From: Sphaerosporella brunnea
Taxonomy: Eukaryota; Ascomycota; Pezizomycetes; Pezizales; Pyronemataceae
Direction of reading: 5' to 3'
Assembly: GCA_008704415.1 (NCBI GenBank)
Contig: VXIS01000207.1
Coordinates: 1 to 64,000 of the forward strand
DNA length: 64,000 nt
The translations under genes and the position numbers were made by a program. Positions 41,044-54,435 of this stretch are shown here, piece after piece; position 1 is the stretch's first letter, and each line of letters opens with the position of its first letter. A model generated the notes under the pieces. It was not told where the DNA came from and made no database searches. It saw nothing but the letters and a program-made list of their open reading frames with translations.

Positions 41044-41970
41044 TGAGGGCGGGCTGAAGTCTCTTGCTGTGGACAGTGGTGATGTCGCGTGAAGTTTGTG
41101 GCACTAAGAATTTTGACAATTTCTACGCTAACGGTCCATTGTTACACGAGATGGCAGATCTGCTAGACGGATGCCGACTAGGGATTGGTGCATGAGTGAT
41201 GGTTCATGCAGCAAGTGCATAATAGGTACTGCATTAACCTATGCATGTTTGTCGACACAGAGTCGTTCGGCCCCGACAGCCCCAACTCCGGTTTTGAGAT
41301 AGATACACACACTATGGACCTCCACAGATCACATCCAGAGTCACCAACTCCACAACGAATGAATACACAGAGATCTGCGGCTTTCAACCAAGTCAAGTCA
41401 AACCATACCTCCGCCCTCCACAACTAGGGAGCTCCGCAAACTCTCTACTCTGGCACAAACCCTTTCACCGCTTTCCATACTCAATATTGAGGCTTCACCA
41501 CAACATCCATAAGCCCGAGCCCCAACAACCCCAGTATGTGACACTCCAGGCACCGCTAAAAACAGCGGCAGTGGCATTCTACATCCCTCCCCCCCCCAAG
41601 TAGTGAACAACTACCTAGTAGTCTCTAAATCATCGAGTGGAGGCAACGGACCATGGTACCCAACGGCCGGCGTTCAAGGATGTTTCAGATGGCCCCGGTT
41701 CCAATGATGGGTGTGCCTAGCCAGGGCCCACCGTTATGTGCCAAAAGTAGTGTAAAAAGAAGCGAGCATCTAGGGGGCTCATCCGATCTTTCCCCATCGT
41801 GTTCGCTTGTTTGTCGTCGGTCGATAGATAAGCAATACAGCCGCCGCGGCAGCGGAAGCCGAAAACATTATGTAATGCAAAACAAAGGTGATATCACATT
41901 CCTATGCTATGCCTATCTTATGCCAATCTTATGTCTATCCCCGCAATCTGAAACGAATGATTCCGTCCCA
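41044..41970. other. 927-bp spacer, tubulin cofactor 3' end / ENP2 promoter
   Basis: No gene recognised. Contains a C-run at about 41588-41597 and short plus- and minus-strand ORFs without conserved features. Likely the ENP2 upstream region and the 3' UTR of the next gene. Confidence 0.5.
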
Positions 41971-43193
41971 CTACATCTCCTCGAGATCCTCCAAGTCGCC
42001 AATCTCCGGGAAATCGCCCACCTCCACTCGGTCTGGCCTCACGAACGATCCATGTTTCGGTTTGCAGGCAAAATAAGACTTTCCGCCCACCGAACCGTCG
42101 TTCTTGCCTGCAAGGAAAGGGACCCACAATGTCAGCTAACGGCTCAGGCACCACACGGCAAAAGCAAGTCAAGGTTGCATAATACAGGGAGTCGGTTCTG
42201 GAGAGGGAAAGCAGAGGAGGATTACGGGGAGAAGCATGCACGGGGAGAGAACATAACGTATCACATACCGGTTGGTTCATCCGCCTCGAAACCAACCCAC
42301 AGACCTCCGTTCGGGATCTCTGGGACCTCGCCCACGAACCGAACGGTGCCGCGTCTTCCGTCCTCACCGCCAACGCGACAACGCATGCCCACCTGGATCC
42401 CCCGGCGGTTGACTTCACGCCACAGCCGTTCATGGGCCTCAGCCTCCTTTTGCTCCTTCTGGGGGTCGAAACGACCCAGCTGGTTGCGCTCCTTCCAGGC
42501 ACGAACGCTGTCCGTGCGCTTCTCATACTGCTCCTTCGGCATCTCCCATTTCTCGATCTCAGACGTGTCCGTAAGGTTGAGCCGCGCCGAGGCTGGTCGG
42601 GTATCTACTACCTATTGAGGATAACGGGGCGGAAACTGTCAGCATCACCGATCTCGTCATGGTTCAGCTAAGATGTAGGCCCAGGAATGGTAGAAAGGCG
42701 GAAACCCGGGCAAGGCTACTGGGAGCCCTGTCGGCCTGAATCAAATCATGCATGAAATTCAGGGAACGAAAAACAAGCGGCTCCACAGAATACCGAAGAT
42801 CCCGCCCTGGACTAGCCCTATAGTGACATCGAGCTTCACTTTTAGGCGGACAGGTAAGGCGGAAAGTAGGAAAAAAAAAAAAAAAAAGAAAATAGGGGGA
42901 AAAGCGGTGAGACGGGAGGGTACGGGTGGGCATACGTGGATTTCAGCGTAAGGCTGGAGCGGAAAGTTGGACAGCTGCGTTGCCTCTTCATCATTGCTGG
43001 CAATAGGGATGGGTTGGGGCGCATGGGGCAGTCGCAACGTCAGCTGCTGCGACGATGGCGGGATACCGGTGATGGGCAGAAGTTTCGATTTGAGCTGCGC
43101 GATAGACCATGCGGGGTTGACGCGACGTTCCGACGAGGATACATCGGAGTTGATGAGCACGTTGATGTCTGCAGAGGTTTGAAGGATTGACAT
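41971..43193 (-). CDS. ALF1: tubulin-folding cofactor B (CAP-Gly)
   Basis: Binds alpha-tubulin after CCT folding and hands it to cofactor E. Exons 43193-42936, 42611-42269 and 42107-41971; 738 nt, 245 residues. An N-terminal ubiquitin-like domain (about residues 5-88, VLINSDVSS to YAEIHV) is followed by a linker helix and the CAP-Gly domain (VGMRCRV to DRVEVGDF), which includes [23 protein letters not shown], the classical GKNDG motif formed across intron 2. The protein ends EDLEEM; acidic/hydrophobic ends like this occur in the family. Intron 1 is about 324 bp, several times longer than others here, and contains an A-run (T-run in sense). CCT6, which acts before this step, is 15 kb away. Confidence 0.93.
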
Positions 43194-43721
43194 GGTTGCT
43201 TTGCTATGTATATTCGGGGGGCTGTGTAACGGGCGAAGGATGCTGCTTCTACCTGCTTATTGCGTTCGCTGTCGGGAAGGTTATGGCGTTTTCGAAATCG
43301 GATTGCTGCTGTTCGCGTTGCGGTGAAATTGCGGGCGTCGATGCGATGTGGTAGTCCTACGTGCCTACCTACCTGTGCAGCTTTGATCTCAAGAACTCAC
43401 TTTAGTTTGCATGTGATTTTGAGCCGCCACCAGCGTCTTCACGTGAAAAGCCGTTGTAGATATTACTACGCAGAATTCCAATTCCGGATCTGGTCCATCC
43501 CCAATCCACCTCCGAAAAAAAATGCTGTAAGAGAGAGATCCCCAGCCACAAAGTCTATGTTTCAGCTCGTTTTATATGAGCAACGTGAACACAATAGATG
43601 GGAAAAGAGAAACATATGACGGCCAAAAGACAGACAACCCGAATGATTCGCCAAATTCACAACGCCTAACCTAACCTAGCGAGATTTCACCATAAACCCA
43701 ATATCGCCGCCCCATGTCTAC
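43194..43721. other. 528-bp spacer, ALA1 3' end / ALF1 promoter
   Basis: Holds the ALA1 3' UTR and ALF1 upstream region. No gene or repeat recognised. Confidence 0.5.
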
Positions 43722-46700
43722 CTAGTTCCGCAAATTGGACAGCTGGAGCTTTTCTAGGAACTTTCTCGCGACCTCGACACCCTCGTCAACCTTGGCAGGA
43801 TTGAGTCCCACTCCTTGTGTAGTGGGGCCCTTGCCACCAGCTTTTCCTCCGACCACTTCGCTGACTGCACCAGCCCAGTCCTGTGCGGAAGTCTGCTTGG
43901 CAACATCCTGTGCGCGGGTTAGCAAATGATATTGGAGACAGTTCTCTACGGAAAACCTACAGAAGAGATGTAGCATCCGTGGACAATCTTGTCCTCGCCA
44001 TCCTCACCCGCGAACAAGTAGACAGTCTTGTCCTTGGCCTTGCTCTGCATGTGCTTGAGGACATCTCCGATGGCCTTACCGTTGGCGGAGATGGGAAGCC
44101 TGGCAACCATGACGTTGCTGTCCTTATTCTTCTCAAAGAACTCGGTGACAGCGTCGATGGCCTTCTTCGATTCTGCCTTCTGCTTCGCCTTAAGGTCATC
44201 CATCACTTTCTTGTGGATCTTGGAGAACCGGTCCTTGAACTCAGCCTTGGTGACGGTAGAGATCGAGAGGTTGCTGAGATCCACCTGCACCTTCTTGATC
44301 TCAGCTTCCAAAGCCGAGCCCGACTCCATCTTCGCGAGGTGGTCGAGTCTCTTTGAAAAGTCCGCAGCGATCTCCTGGACTCTGTACGCATCCTCGCCAG
44401 TCACGGCAACGATGCGACGGATTCCCTTGGCGATGCCGGATTCTTCGAGAATGATCAAGTCCTTTATGTCGCCAGTCTTTGCAACGTGAGTGCCACCACA
44501 GAACTCAATGCTGACCTTGCTCCAATCCTTGTTCTTGACATCCCGGAGGAGGTCCTCAATGGGCACACCGACGGAGACGACGCGGACGGGATCCGGGTAG
44601 GTTTCTCCGAAAACCGCACGAACACCCTCAATCTGGCGGGCGGTGGCAAGCGGTACCTCAGAAGCATACACTTCCAAGTTCTGGCGGATGTAACCGGTAG
44701 AAATCTTCTCAATCTCTGCCAGCTGCTCCGTGGTGACCTGGGTCTTGTGCGAAAAGTCGAATCTCAGCTTCTCGGCAGCAACAAGTGATCCCTTCTGGTC
44801 AACCTCGTTGCCGAGAACCTCCTTCAAGGCGTAGTTGAGAATGTGAGTACCAGTGTGGTTGTTGCGGATGGGCCACCGCCGGAGCTTCAGAATGTCAGCA
44901 GACGTCGTCAAAAGTTGATTGACTTGATCTTACCTCGTCGAACTCGCTGATGACCCCATCGAACACAGAGAGCGCTCCGTATTTCATGAAACCGGTGTGA
45001 AGAACGTATCCCGCATACACCTGGACATTGGTGACCTCGAACTCGGCCTTGCCATCAATGATGATCTTTCCGGTGTCGTATTCCTGTCCTCCCTGCTCAG
45101 CGTAGAAGTTCGTCTTATCCAGCAAGACACCAATCTGAGCATCGGATGGGATTCCGTCGGTGGTTTTCACGAACTCTTTGTTGTAATAGATTGCTTGTAC
45201 TTGACTGGTGATGACTCCCCGCTCTGTAATGATGTTAGATAATCCCCATTATTTTTTAGGTTCTGCCATACCATATTTGTATCGGTCGTCCGTCTTAGAG
45301 ACATCCGTCATGTTTTCCAGCTTGCCCAAGTCGTGAACGTCCAGCTTGACAAGCTCGATGCCTCCGGACTTCTTCTTCGCCTTACTGGCCTCTTTGGCAT
45401 CCGCCTGGGCTTTCTCGAATTCGGTTTCGTTGATATCGAGACCAGCTTCTTCAGCCATGATTCTGGTCAAATCTACTGGAAATCCGTAAGTGTCGTACAA
45501 GCGCCAAACATCCGCTCCGTTTAGCGTCTTGTCACCCTTCGCCTTCAGCTGGAAAGCGTATTCCTGGAAGATCTTCTCGCCACGGTCGAGAGTGCGCGAA
45601 AACGACTCCTCTTCCTCATTGAGGATTTCCTGGATGTCCTTCTCCCTCTTCGCAAGCTCGGGGAACATTCCACCCTATCGATGTCAATAAACGGGTGCAT
45701 TTTCAACCAATGCGCTCAAACATAACACATACCAGCTGTTGGACCAATGTAGGAACCAACTGAGAGAAGAAGGTACCGATAGGAACCTGGAAGTATCGGC
45801 GAGCATAACGAGCACCACGCCTCAGAATACGTCTGATTACGTATCCGCGTCCATCGTTGTTCGGCGCACAGCCATCAGCAATGGCGAAGCTCAGCGTCCT
45901 GATGTGATCCGCAATCACACGGTAGGCAGTGTCGATACCGTCGACATCTTCGGCGCCGAACTTGCCGGCGTACGGCTCTGCTCCAGTGATGCTCTGGATC
46001 TTTTCGAACAAAGGAGCAAACACGTCGGTGTCGTAGTTCGACCGCTTGTCTTGAAGTACAGATACTAGTCGCTCGAAACCCATACCTGTGTCGACGTGCT
46101 TGTTGGGCAGCGGCCGCAGGGAACGATCAGCCTCGCGGTTGAACTGGATAAAGACGTTGTTCCAAATCTCCAGCACATCAGGGTCATCCTGGTTGACGAG
46201 GTGAGCAGCATTTCGTCCTCCAATACGGTCGTAGTGAATTTCACTGCAGGGACCGCAAGGACCCTGATCACCCATCTCCCAGAAGTTGTCCTTCATGTTA
46301 CCGGGAAGGATGTGGTCCTCAGCAACCCCCATCGACTTCCATAGCTCCTTCGACTCCAGGTCAGGCTCAAGACCACCCTCTGGGTTGCCCTCGAAGTAGG
46401 ACACGTATAGCCGGTCGGGGGCAATTCCGTACACCTTGGTCAGGAGCTCCCACGACATCCTGATGGCATCCGCCTTGAAGTAGTCTCCGAAGCTCCAGTT
46501 ACCCAACATCTCGAAGAAGGTCTACCGAGCAGTGAGTATGCATTCCCCTGGGTTGACAGGAATGAAGCACCTACGTGGTGGTAACTGTCTTTTCCGACAT
46601 CGTCAAGATCGTTGTGCTTGCCACCTGGATTCAGACGAATTAGATCTGGAACACCGCTTGCAGGTAGGCCGACAAACCTGCTCTGATACACTATCTCCAA

Positions 46701-47378
46701 TGTCAGCACAGTTTCCTTGGGAAACAAGAATGTCTCGAATGCGGCGACAATCAGACATACCTTCTGGGAGTTGACGGCGCGCTTCAGAGTGGCGAAATCT
46801 GACGAGGGGTCAACCGTTCCAAGGAAGATGGATTTGTACTGGTTCATTCCCGCGTTCGCGAACAGTAGGGTCGGGTCCGACAGCGGGACTACGGACGAGG
46901 ACGGCACTACGACATCTTATCAGCATTGCTTGGAATCGCCGGTTATGAGTAGCAACAAACCGAAAGTGTGTCCATTATCCTTGAAGTAGCTGATGAAGGT
47001 ATCTCTGACATTCTCGGCGGTCCACTCAGCCATGACTATTGATTGCTGGGAGGAGTCGGAGGAAGCAGGAGAGGAAGAAGCGGTGGTGGTGGTGGTGGTG
47101 GTGGTGGCGGAAGAGCACGAGTAAGGGCGACGGTATGTGCCGGGGATCGCAGGCGAGAGAAGGAGGGGTTGATATTTGGTGGGGGGTGGCAACGGAGAGC
47201 CGCAGTGAGTCAACCGCGAAAAGGGCAGCAGAGACTGCGATTGAGAAAGCGAAAGGGAAGGGGCAAGGGAGCGGCGGATGAATATACGAGGATAAAGCAG
47301 CTGCGCGCGACAGGTGTTCTCGAGTCGAAGGAGTCCTCGACCTAGATTATAATTGCCCCGACGGCTTGCCACGCTCAT
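43722..47378 (-). CDS. ALA1: alanyl-tRNA synthetase, likely dual cytosolic/mitochondrial
   Basis: Charges tRNA-Ala. Nine exons for the core protein: 47033-46961, 46906-46761, 46690-46678 (13 nt), 46624-46575, 46521-45733, 45674-45272, 45223-44934, 44884-43961 and 43907-43722; 2874 nt, 957 residues, the normal size. The splices rebuild [17 protein letters not shown] and [20 protein letters not shown] (class II core). The editing domain shows HTGTH and CGGTH zinc motifs; the C-Ala part ends [13 protein letters not shown]. The first exon is open upstream to ATG at 47378, adding 115 residues that are Arg/Ser/Leu-rich, nearly free of acids, and contain RRPYS, a typical mitochondrial processing context. 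Initiation at 47378 would give the organellar form and at 47033 ([11 protein letters not shown]) the cytosolic form. The upstream start is inference; the core is certain. Confidence 0.94.
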
Positions 47379-47889
47379 GAAAAAAAGCTGGGGTCTCCGG
47401 TTTCCTTCTTCAAATTGGGGCTCTCACATCCACCGATAGCCGGGCGGAAAGTGACAGGACCGAACAAACGGGAAATGCAGCAGACGACAGATGGGCCTTG
47501 AATCAGAAAAAAGCATTGGGGGATTATTTCCAAACACGCGAGTGCAAAGGCGATAGGCACCTCGCCTCTGCAGAACGAGGATCTATTCCTAATCGGTCTT
47601 TACATACTTTTCTGCTACCGAGAGACACAGTTGACTAAGCCGCTGACAAGTACTCTATCTCAACCCCAATTTGTGGATAGGCACTGCAGGACTGATCCCA
47701 ACTGCTTGGTTTCTTCCTACATAGCTGTGTCCTAAGACCCGGTGTATAGGCATGTTCTATGGCGGATTTCTTGAGATATATAACCCGAGTGACGGCCAAT
47801 GAAGGTTCGGAGAGGTCATGAGGGGCGCCGGCTTTGATGTTGCAGCAGAATATTTAACGGATTGCTTTTGCCCATCAACTAAGTACTCT
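47379..47889. other. 511-bp spacer upstream of ALA1
   Basis: Promoter side of ALA1 and 3' side of the DUF167 gene. At 47630-47648 it contains GTTGACTAAGCCGCTGACA, identical to 19953-19971 upstream of RLI1. No gene seen. Confidence 0.55.
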
Positions 47890-48271
47890 CTACCTGCGTA
47901 TCAATCCTCCTCCACCAGCGCTTGCAGTTTCCGCCAGAACCTCGATCCCCGTCGCGCCGCCAACCTTGACTATCTTCTCGCGCGTCTTCATGCCACGCAC
48001 AATGCGCGCATCGCTCTTTCTCAAGCCCAGCGCCTAACGAAGTATGCAATTAGCCTGTAATTATCCGTCGCGTTGAGTACGAGTACTACAGACTCACCTT
48101 TGCGACGAATCTGACCACTTCATCGTTCGCCTCGCCGTCGCGCGGGGGCGCATGAATGCGGAGCGTAATGCTGGAAGCGGGATCGACTGCGACCACCGAG
48201 GTGGTGCGCGCGTTCGGCTTTATCGTCAACAGAAGGCGGAGCGTGGACGGCGTTGGTTTGGTGATTGACAT
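47890..48271 (-). CDS. DUF167 (UPF0235/YggU-like) family protein
   Basis: Small protein of the DUF167 family, widespread from bacteria to man but of unknown function. Two exons, 48271-48098 and 48033-47890, 64-bp intron, 105 residues. The family signature is clear: LLLTIKPNARTTSVVAVDP, then ITLRIHAPPRDGEANDEVVRFVAKALGLRKSDARIVRGMKTREKIVKV, spanning the splice. The pattern APP-x-GxAN is the most conserved part of the family. It lies between ALA1 and DPM1 on the same strand. No role can be inferred from context. Confidence 0.88.
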
Positions 48272-48462
48272 GACTTGAAGAAGCTCGATTGGATTAGAGT
48301 GCAAGCCAATTCCCTTCCCCCCACATGCAGCCCAGACGGGAGCATCCGCGTCTGTCCTCATCCGGCGGGGAATGTAATCTCATGAAATACCTACGCCAAT
48401 GAGGGAGAAAGAAGACATTTTGCATTAAATGACCCAAAGCAACCATTACAGCATATATACCC

Positions 48463-50315
<1,853 letters not shown>

Positions 50316-51165
50316 ATGGCCATCAAACACAACCAGGTACGCAGCCCCGTGACTACACGGACGCGAAGAGGCGGGAAGCTGGATAGGAAGAGGAGGAAAC
50401 AGGAGAGGGAAAGAGACGGGGATTGATCGCGATGATGGTGTTGGAAATGGACAAATCGGTGGTGATGGAGGCTGACGGTCGATTTCAGCAACTCCCCAGC
50501 GCCCACTTCCGCAAGCAGTGGCAGCGCCGCGTCCGGACCCACTTCGACCAGCCCGGTCGCAAGCTCCGCCGCCGTCAGGCCCGTGTCACCAAGGCGGCTG
50601 CTGTTGCTCCCCGTCCCATCGACCTCCTGCGCCCGGTTGTTCGATGCCCCACCATCCGCTACAACCGCCGCGTCCGCGCCGGCCGTGGTTTCACCCTCGA
50701 GGAGCTTAAGGTTTGTCGAATTGGGGGTTTTGGGCAGGATGAGACAGATAGCTCACAATCCCACAGGAGGCCAAGATCTCTCGCAAGCTCGCCCTCACCA
50801 TCGGTATCCCCGTCGACCACCGCCGCCAGAACACCTCGGTCGAGTCCCTCCAGCAGAACGTTGCCCGTCTGAACGAGTACAAGAGCAAGCTCATCATCTT
50901 CCCCCGCAAGACCAAGGCTCCCAAGAAGGGTGACGCGTCCGCCGAGGAGATCAAGGAGGCTTCCCAGGTCGTCCGCGTCAACTCGCTCTTCAAGATCGAC
51001 GCCGTCCCCGCCCCAGCTGTCACCGAGCGCGCCATCGATGCGGCCGAGCGGGAGAAGAGCGCTTTCCGCACCCTGCGGCTCGCTCGCGCCGACAAGCGCA
51101 ACCAGGGCAAGAGAGAGAAGAGGCAGAAGGCCAAGGAGGAGGAGGCTGCCGCCAAGAAGAAATAA
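50316..51165 (+). CDS. RPL13: ribosomal protein eL13
   Basis: 60S ribosomal protein. Exons 50316-50336 (21 nt), 50489-50710 and 50767-51165; 642 nt, 213 residues, the family length. The 21-nt exon encodes MAIKHNQ. Exon 2 gives [31 protein letters not shown] and [27 protein letters not shown]. Exon 3 begins [29 protein letters not shown]. The second intron has a GTTTGT donor. The C-terminus is Lys/Glu/Ala-rich. A long first intron near the start codon is common for fungal ribosomal protein genes. Confidence 0.96.
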
Positions 51166-51896
51166 ACAACCGGTTAACACTTACACTTTGGGCAAAAAAA
51201 TTTCGGTGTCATGGTTCCGTTGTTGCTGGTTAGGGGTCTTTTTTTCTCTTTAGGTTCTTTGTTTTCTGGGAGCTGCGGGAAATAAATGGCTTTTTCGCAT
51301 CTTGATGAAATGGGGAACAATAGGCCTTTTCCTTGAGAGACGTGTCCGATTGCAAATGAGATATACTCTAGAGAACTCTGAATAGACAGCGCTGCAAGCT
51401 GGCCATGACTCTACCCAATTTGCGCACATACTATGGACGCTGCAATGGGTTGCCTACATTTACCTGTCTACTCGCGCGGGCGGGGCGCGAGAGTCGTTCT
51501 CCATCAATCCCCATTTTTCCAACAACGGCACCGCCAGTCCGCTTGAAACACATGTCTGATCAATCCCACATACAAACAAACGTTTATATAGCCATTGCCT
51601 CCTCGCTGACCCTCGGGGTGCTCCGCAAAGCCCAACCATGAAGTCACATGATTTCTGGATTTTCCGGCCGCGCGAGTACATAGAACTCTTGTGTGCGTCC
51701 TGGCAGGCAAACCGGTGAGGTTTCCACGAACTAACTTACTCACTTACTCCTTTGATGATTCAAAAAGGGTTGCCAAATGGCGTTGCAATTGATCTTGAAT
51801 CGCTGCGTTCCGGAATCGTTGACTCACACGGGTCCTCCTGTCATAATCGTGGCCGTGGTAATCCTCGGTGAATTGTCCTTGGTATCATATTCTGGC
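51166..51896. other. 731-bp convergent 3' region
   Basis: It lies between the ends of RPL13 and the oxygenase gene. T-rich segment just after RPL13 (about 51239-51270). No gene or repeat recognised. Confidence 0.5.
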
Positions 51897-52712
51897 CTAT
51901 CGTTTGACCGCCAAATCGCTCCTCAAGACCCACTTGCCTACTCCCCCATCATTGGTAACCAACCTCCCCTCGTGGAGCATGCAGTCCCGCCCATGCTTGT
52001 GAAGGACCGCCAGCCCTTTCTCCAAGTTTACCACAACTTCTTCGCTCTTCTTGGTTTTGGATGCTTCTGTGTAAAACACCGTCTCGCCGCCTACAACCCC
52101 GTCTACTGCGCCCGTGAGGTATATCAACAGAGTCCAAGTGGTTCGACACGCCACATCCGACACCACAATCTGATTGGCGTCATCGTAATGCTTGTCAAAG
52201 AATTGACCGGTCCCATAGCGATAAATCCGAATGCTGTAGATTATGTGTTCAACATCGACTTGAAACTAATCTGGAAGTTGTTGGTGAACTCACTTCGGGT
52301 TCAATCCGACAACCTTTCCTCCCCACAGGCTCGGATCTTCCCTGGAGACAACATCCTTTAAACCGCTTTGGTTCCATAGTACGTCCGCAAAGGCAGGATC
52401 TTGGATTTGAAGGCGGTCATTGACACGAACAGCTTCCCCGCGTTTTGGTTTTCCAGGCGTTGTGGTTAGAGAAACGGACTTCTGAAGGAAGTTGACGTAT
52501 GTCTTGCAAAGAGTTGATGTGAAGAATTTGGGGATTGTGAGTATCTGCTCTGGCAGAACTTCCTCCAGCTGTAAGTCGGAAGGTGGAAGTAACGGCGTCA
52601 AAGCTGGCCACGATACGGATTGCTGAGGCGGTGCGGGAGTTGCACCAGCTGCGGGGGTCACCAGATGAGCAGCCTTCTTCTTAGAGTTGAGTTGTTGCTT
52701 TTTGGGCGGCAT
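51897..52712 (-). CDS. 2-oxoglutarate/Fe(II) oxygenase, prolyl-4-hydroxylase type
   Basis: Exons 52712-52294 and 52233-51897, 60-bp intron, 251 residues. The second exon carries the double-stranded beta-helix signature: RIYRYGTGQFFDKHYDD with metal ligands H155 and D157, GGETVFY in the strand leading to the co-substrate site, and the distal histidine H227 in CMLHEGR, followed by K240, a candidate 2-oxoglutarate ligand, in GKWVLRSDL. All expected catalytic residues are thus present. The N-terminus is short, Lys/Pro-rich (MPPKKQQLNSKKK) and has no signal peptide, so the enzyme is probably cytosolic or nuclear rather than an ER collagen-type hydroxylase. Substrate unknown. It shares a 287-bp promoter with SNF7. 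Confidence 0.85.
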
Positions 52713-52999
52713 GTCTTTTTTAGTTAACTGTAGGTAGACTCCAGACTCTAGAGATTTTGAGCTACATATGATAGCCGTGGCTTGGCGATAACCCCACCAC
52801 CGGTTCGTCACCGATCAGCCACACCTCCTTCTTGCCCCCCCCCATCTCATCGTCACGTTCCCCAACCACCTCGACTACCACCACCCTCGCCACCAACAAC
52901 CACCTTCTTACCCACACCCGATACCTCCCGCGACGAACTCTGCAACCTATCGCTGCGACGCGAAAGCTTTTCTCCCGCAAATACGCACGCGCATAACAC

Positions 53000-53900
53000 A
53001 TGATGGCCTCGTTCTTCTCGTACTTTGGGGGAGGCGCGACGGCAAAGCGAAATAATGCGTCCAAGGAAGCTATCGTCAAGCTGCGACAGCAGCTCGAGAT
53101 GTTGCGAAAACGGGAAATCCACACGGAGAAGCAAATGCTCGAGCAGGACGTTATCGCGAGGAAGAACGTGACCACGAACAAGACTGGTATGTCGGTTACT
53201 TCACGTTCTCGGATTGAACTTCGGGACCGTTTATGCATACTTAAAACGCCTCGCGTGCAAAGCTAACTAGCATCGCTGCTACTGCAGTTGCTCGAGCTGC
53301 TCTAAAGCGCAAAAAGGTCCTCGAACAGAACCTAATCACGACCCAGCAGCACATCAACACTTTAGAGCAACAGATGAATGCTGTGGAAACTGCGAACCTC
53401 AACTTGGAGACGGTGAAGGTTATGAAGGAAGCTTCGGACGCCATGAAGGGCATGAACAAGCGGATCGGCATCAACGACATCGACGAGACTATGTGCGTAT
53501 TACCTTTCCCCAGCAGCTTGGCGGCGAGAATGAAACAACACATCCAGTTGGAGCTCGGTGCTAATATTCCGGATTACACAGGGAGGAAATTCGCGAGGGA
53601 ATGCAGCTCAACAAGGAAATCTCCGAAGCTATTTCAAGCGTGAACACAGTTGATCCAAACGAGGAGGACGAGCTAGAAGAGATGCTTGCGGATATGGAGC
53701 AGAAGGCACTGGACGACAAGATAATCAGTGCCCCTTCAGTGCCCGTTACTGCCCACGGCCAGGCGGTGCAGCCTGGTAAGCTCTCGCGCCCCGTCGTTTA
53801 TTGCGCGTAGCGTGCTAACATTGCTTCAGTTGCCGCCAGGCCACAGGAGGAGGACGAAGAGGAAGAGCTGCGGAAGCTGCAAGCTGAAATGGCGATGTGA
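53000..53900 (+). CDS. SNF7: ESCRT-III subunit SNF7 (VPS32)
   Basis: Main polymer of ESCRT-III in multivesicular-body sorting and membrane scission. Exons 53000-53186, 53288-53492, 53582-53775 and 53830-53900; 657 nt, 218 residues. MMASFFSYFGGG matches the membrane-inserting N-terminus; the helical core runs from KEAIVKLRQQLEMLRKREIHTEKQM through RAALKRKKVLEQNLITTQQHINTLEQQ to MKGMNKRIGINDIDETMEEI. An acidic C-terminal region (EEDELEEMLADMEQ) is followed by the MIM helix EEELRKLQAEMAM. The second ATG (53003) would remove one Met only and may be the true start. Confidence 0.95.
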
Positions 53901-54435
53901 TGTGCTATAGATCTACTGTGTTTTCCTGGGAAAATCCCCCTCGGTGCCTATGCTGAGGGGCGCGCATGACTACTAAGTAGGTATAATATGCGTATATCCA
54001 ATGCAAGGCTGATGGCGGTGGGTGATTGAATGAAGTTATGACGATGGCGGGTACGGACTGCTGTTTCCTTTCTCCACGCTACTACAACTATACATGTTTA
54101 CCGGTGTTATCTTCGTTTTTCTTGCTTTGAATTCTTGGTGCTGGGTGGCGTGGGGATTGTTTTTTTTCTCGTTTTTTTTTTGTGTCTTGTACTGCGAAAC
54201 TGTCATTGCTTTAGCCTTGTGTTCGCATTATATATGGTATCTTTGTACTGAGCAATCTTAGTACTGAGATTTCTATCTGGCGGTAATTGCGGATGGCCAC
54301 CCCCTTGAGATCGATGTCCGCTCTTGCAATTGGCAGTTCCGGGCGTTGACTGAGACTTCAGCAGGATAGCCTCCTGGCAGAGGGTGAGAAACCTAGGCTC
54401 AAAAGCCGGTCCCCCCCCCCAGCACCACTGGATAT
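53901..54435. other. 535-bp convergent 3' region, SNF7 / GPI19
   Basis: 3' flanks; T-runs at about 54160-54180 and a C-run at 54411-54420. No gene seen. Confidence 0.5.

Noticed and set aside
51777..52361. 194-codon plus-strand ORF with hydrophobic segments
   Set aside because: Antisense of the 2OG oxygenase gene, which has conserved catalytic residues and a clean splice.
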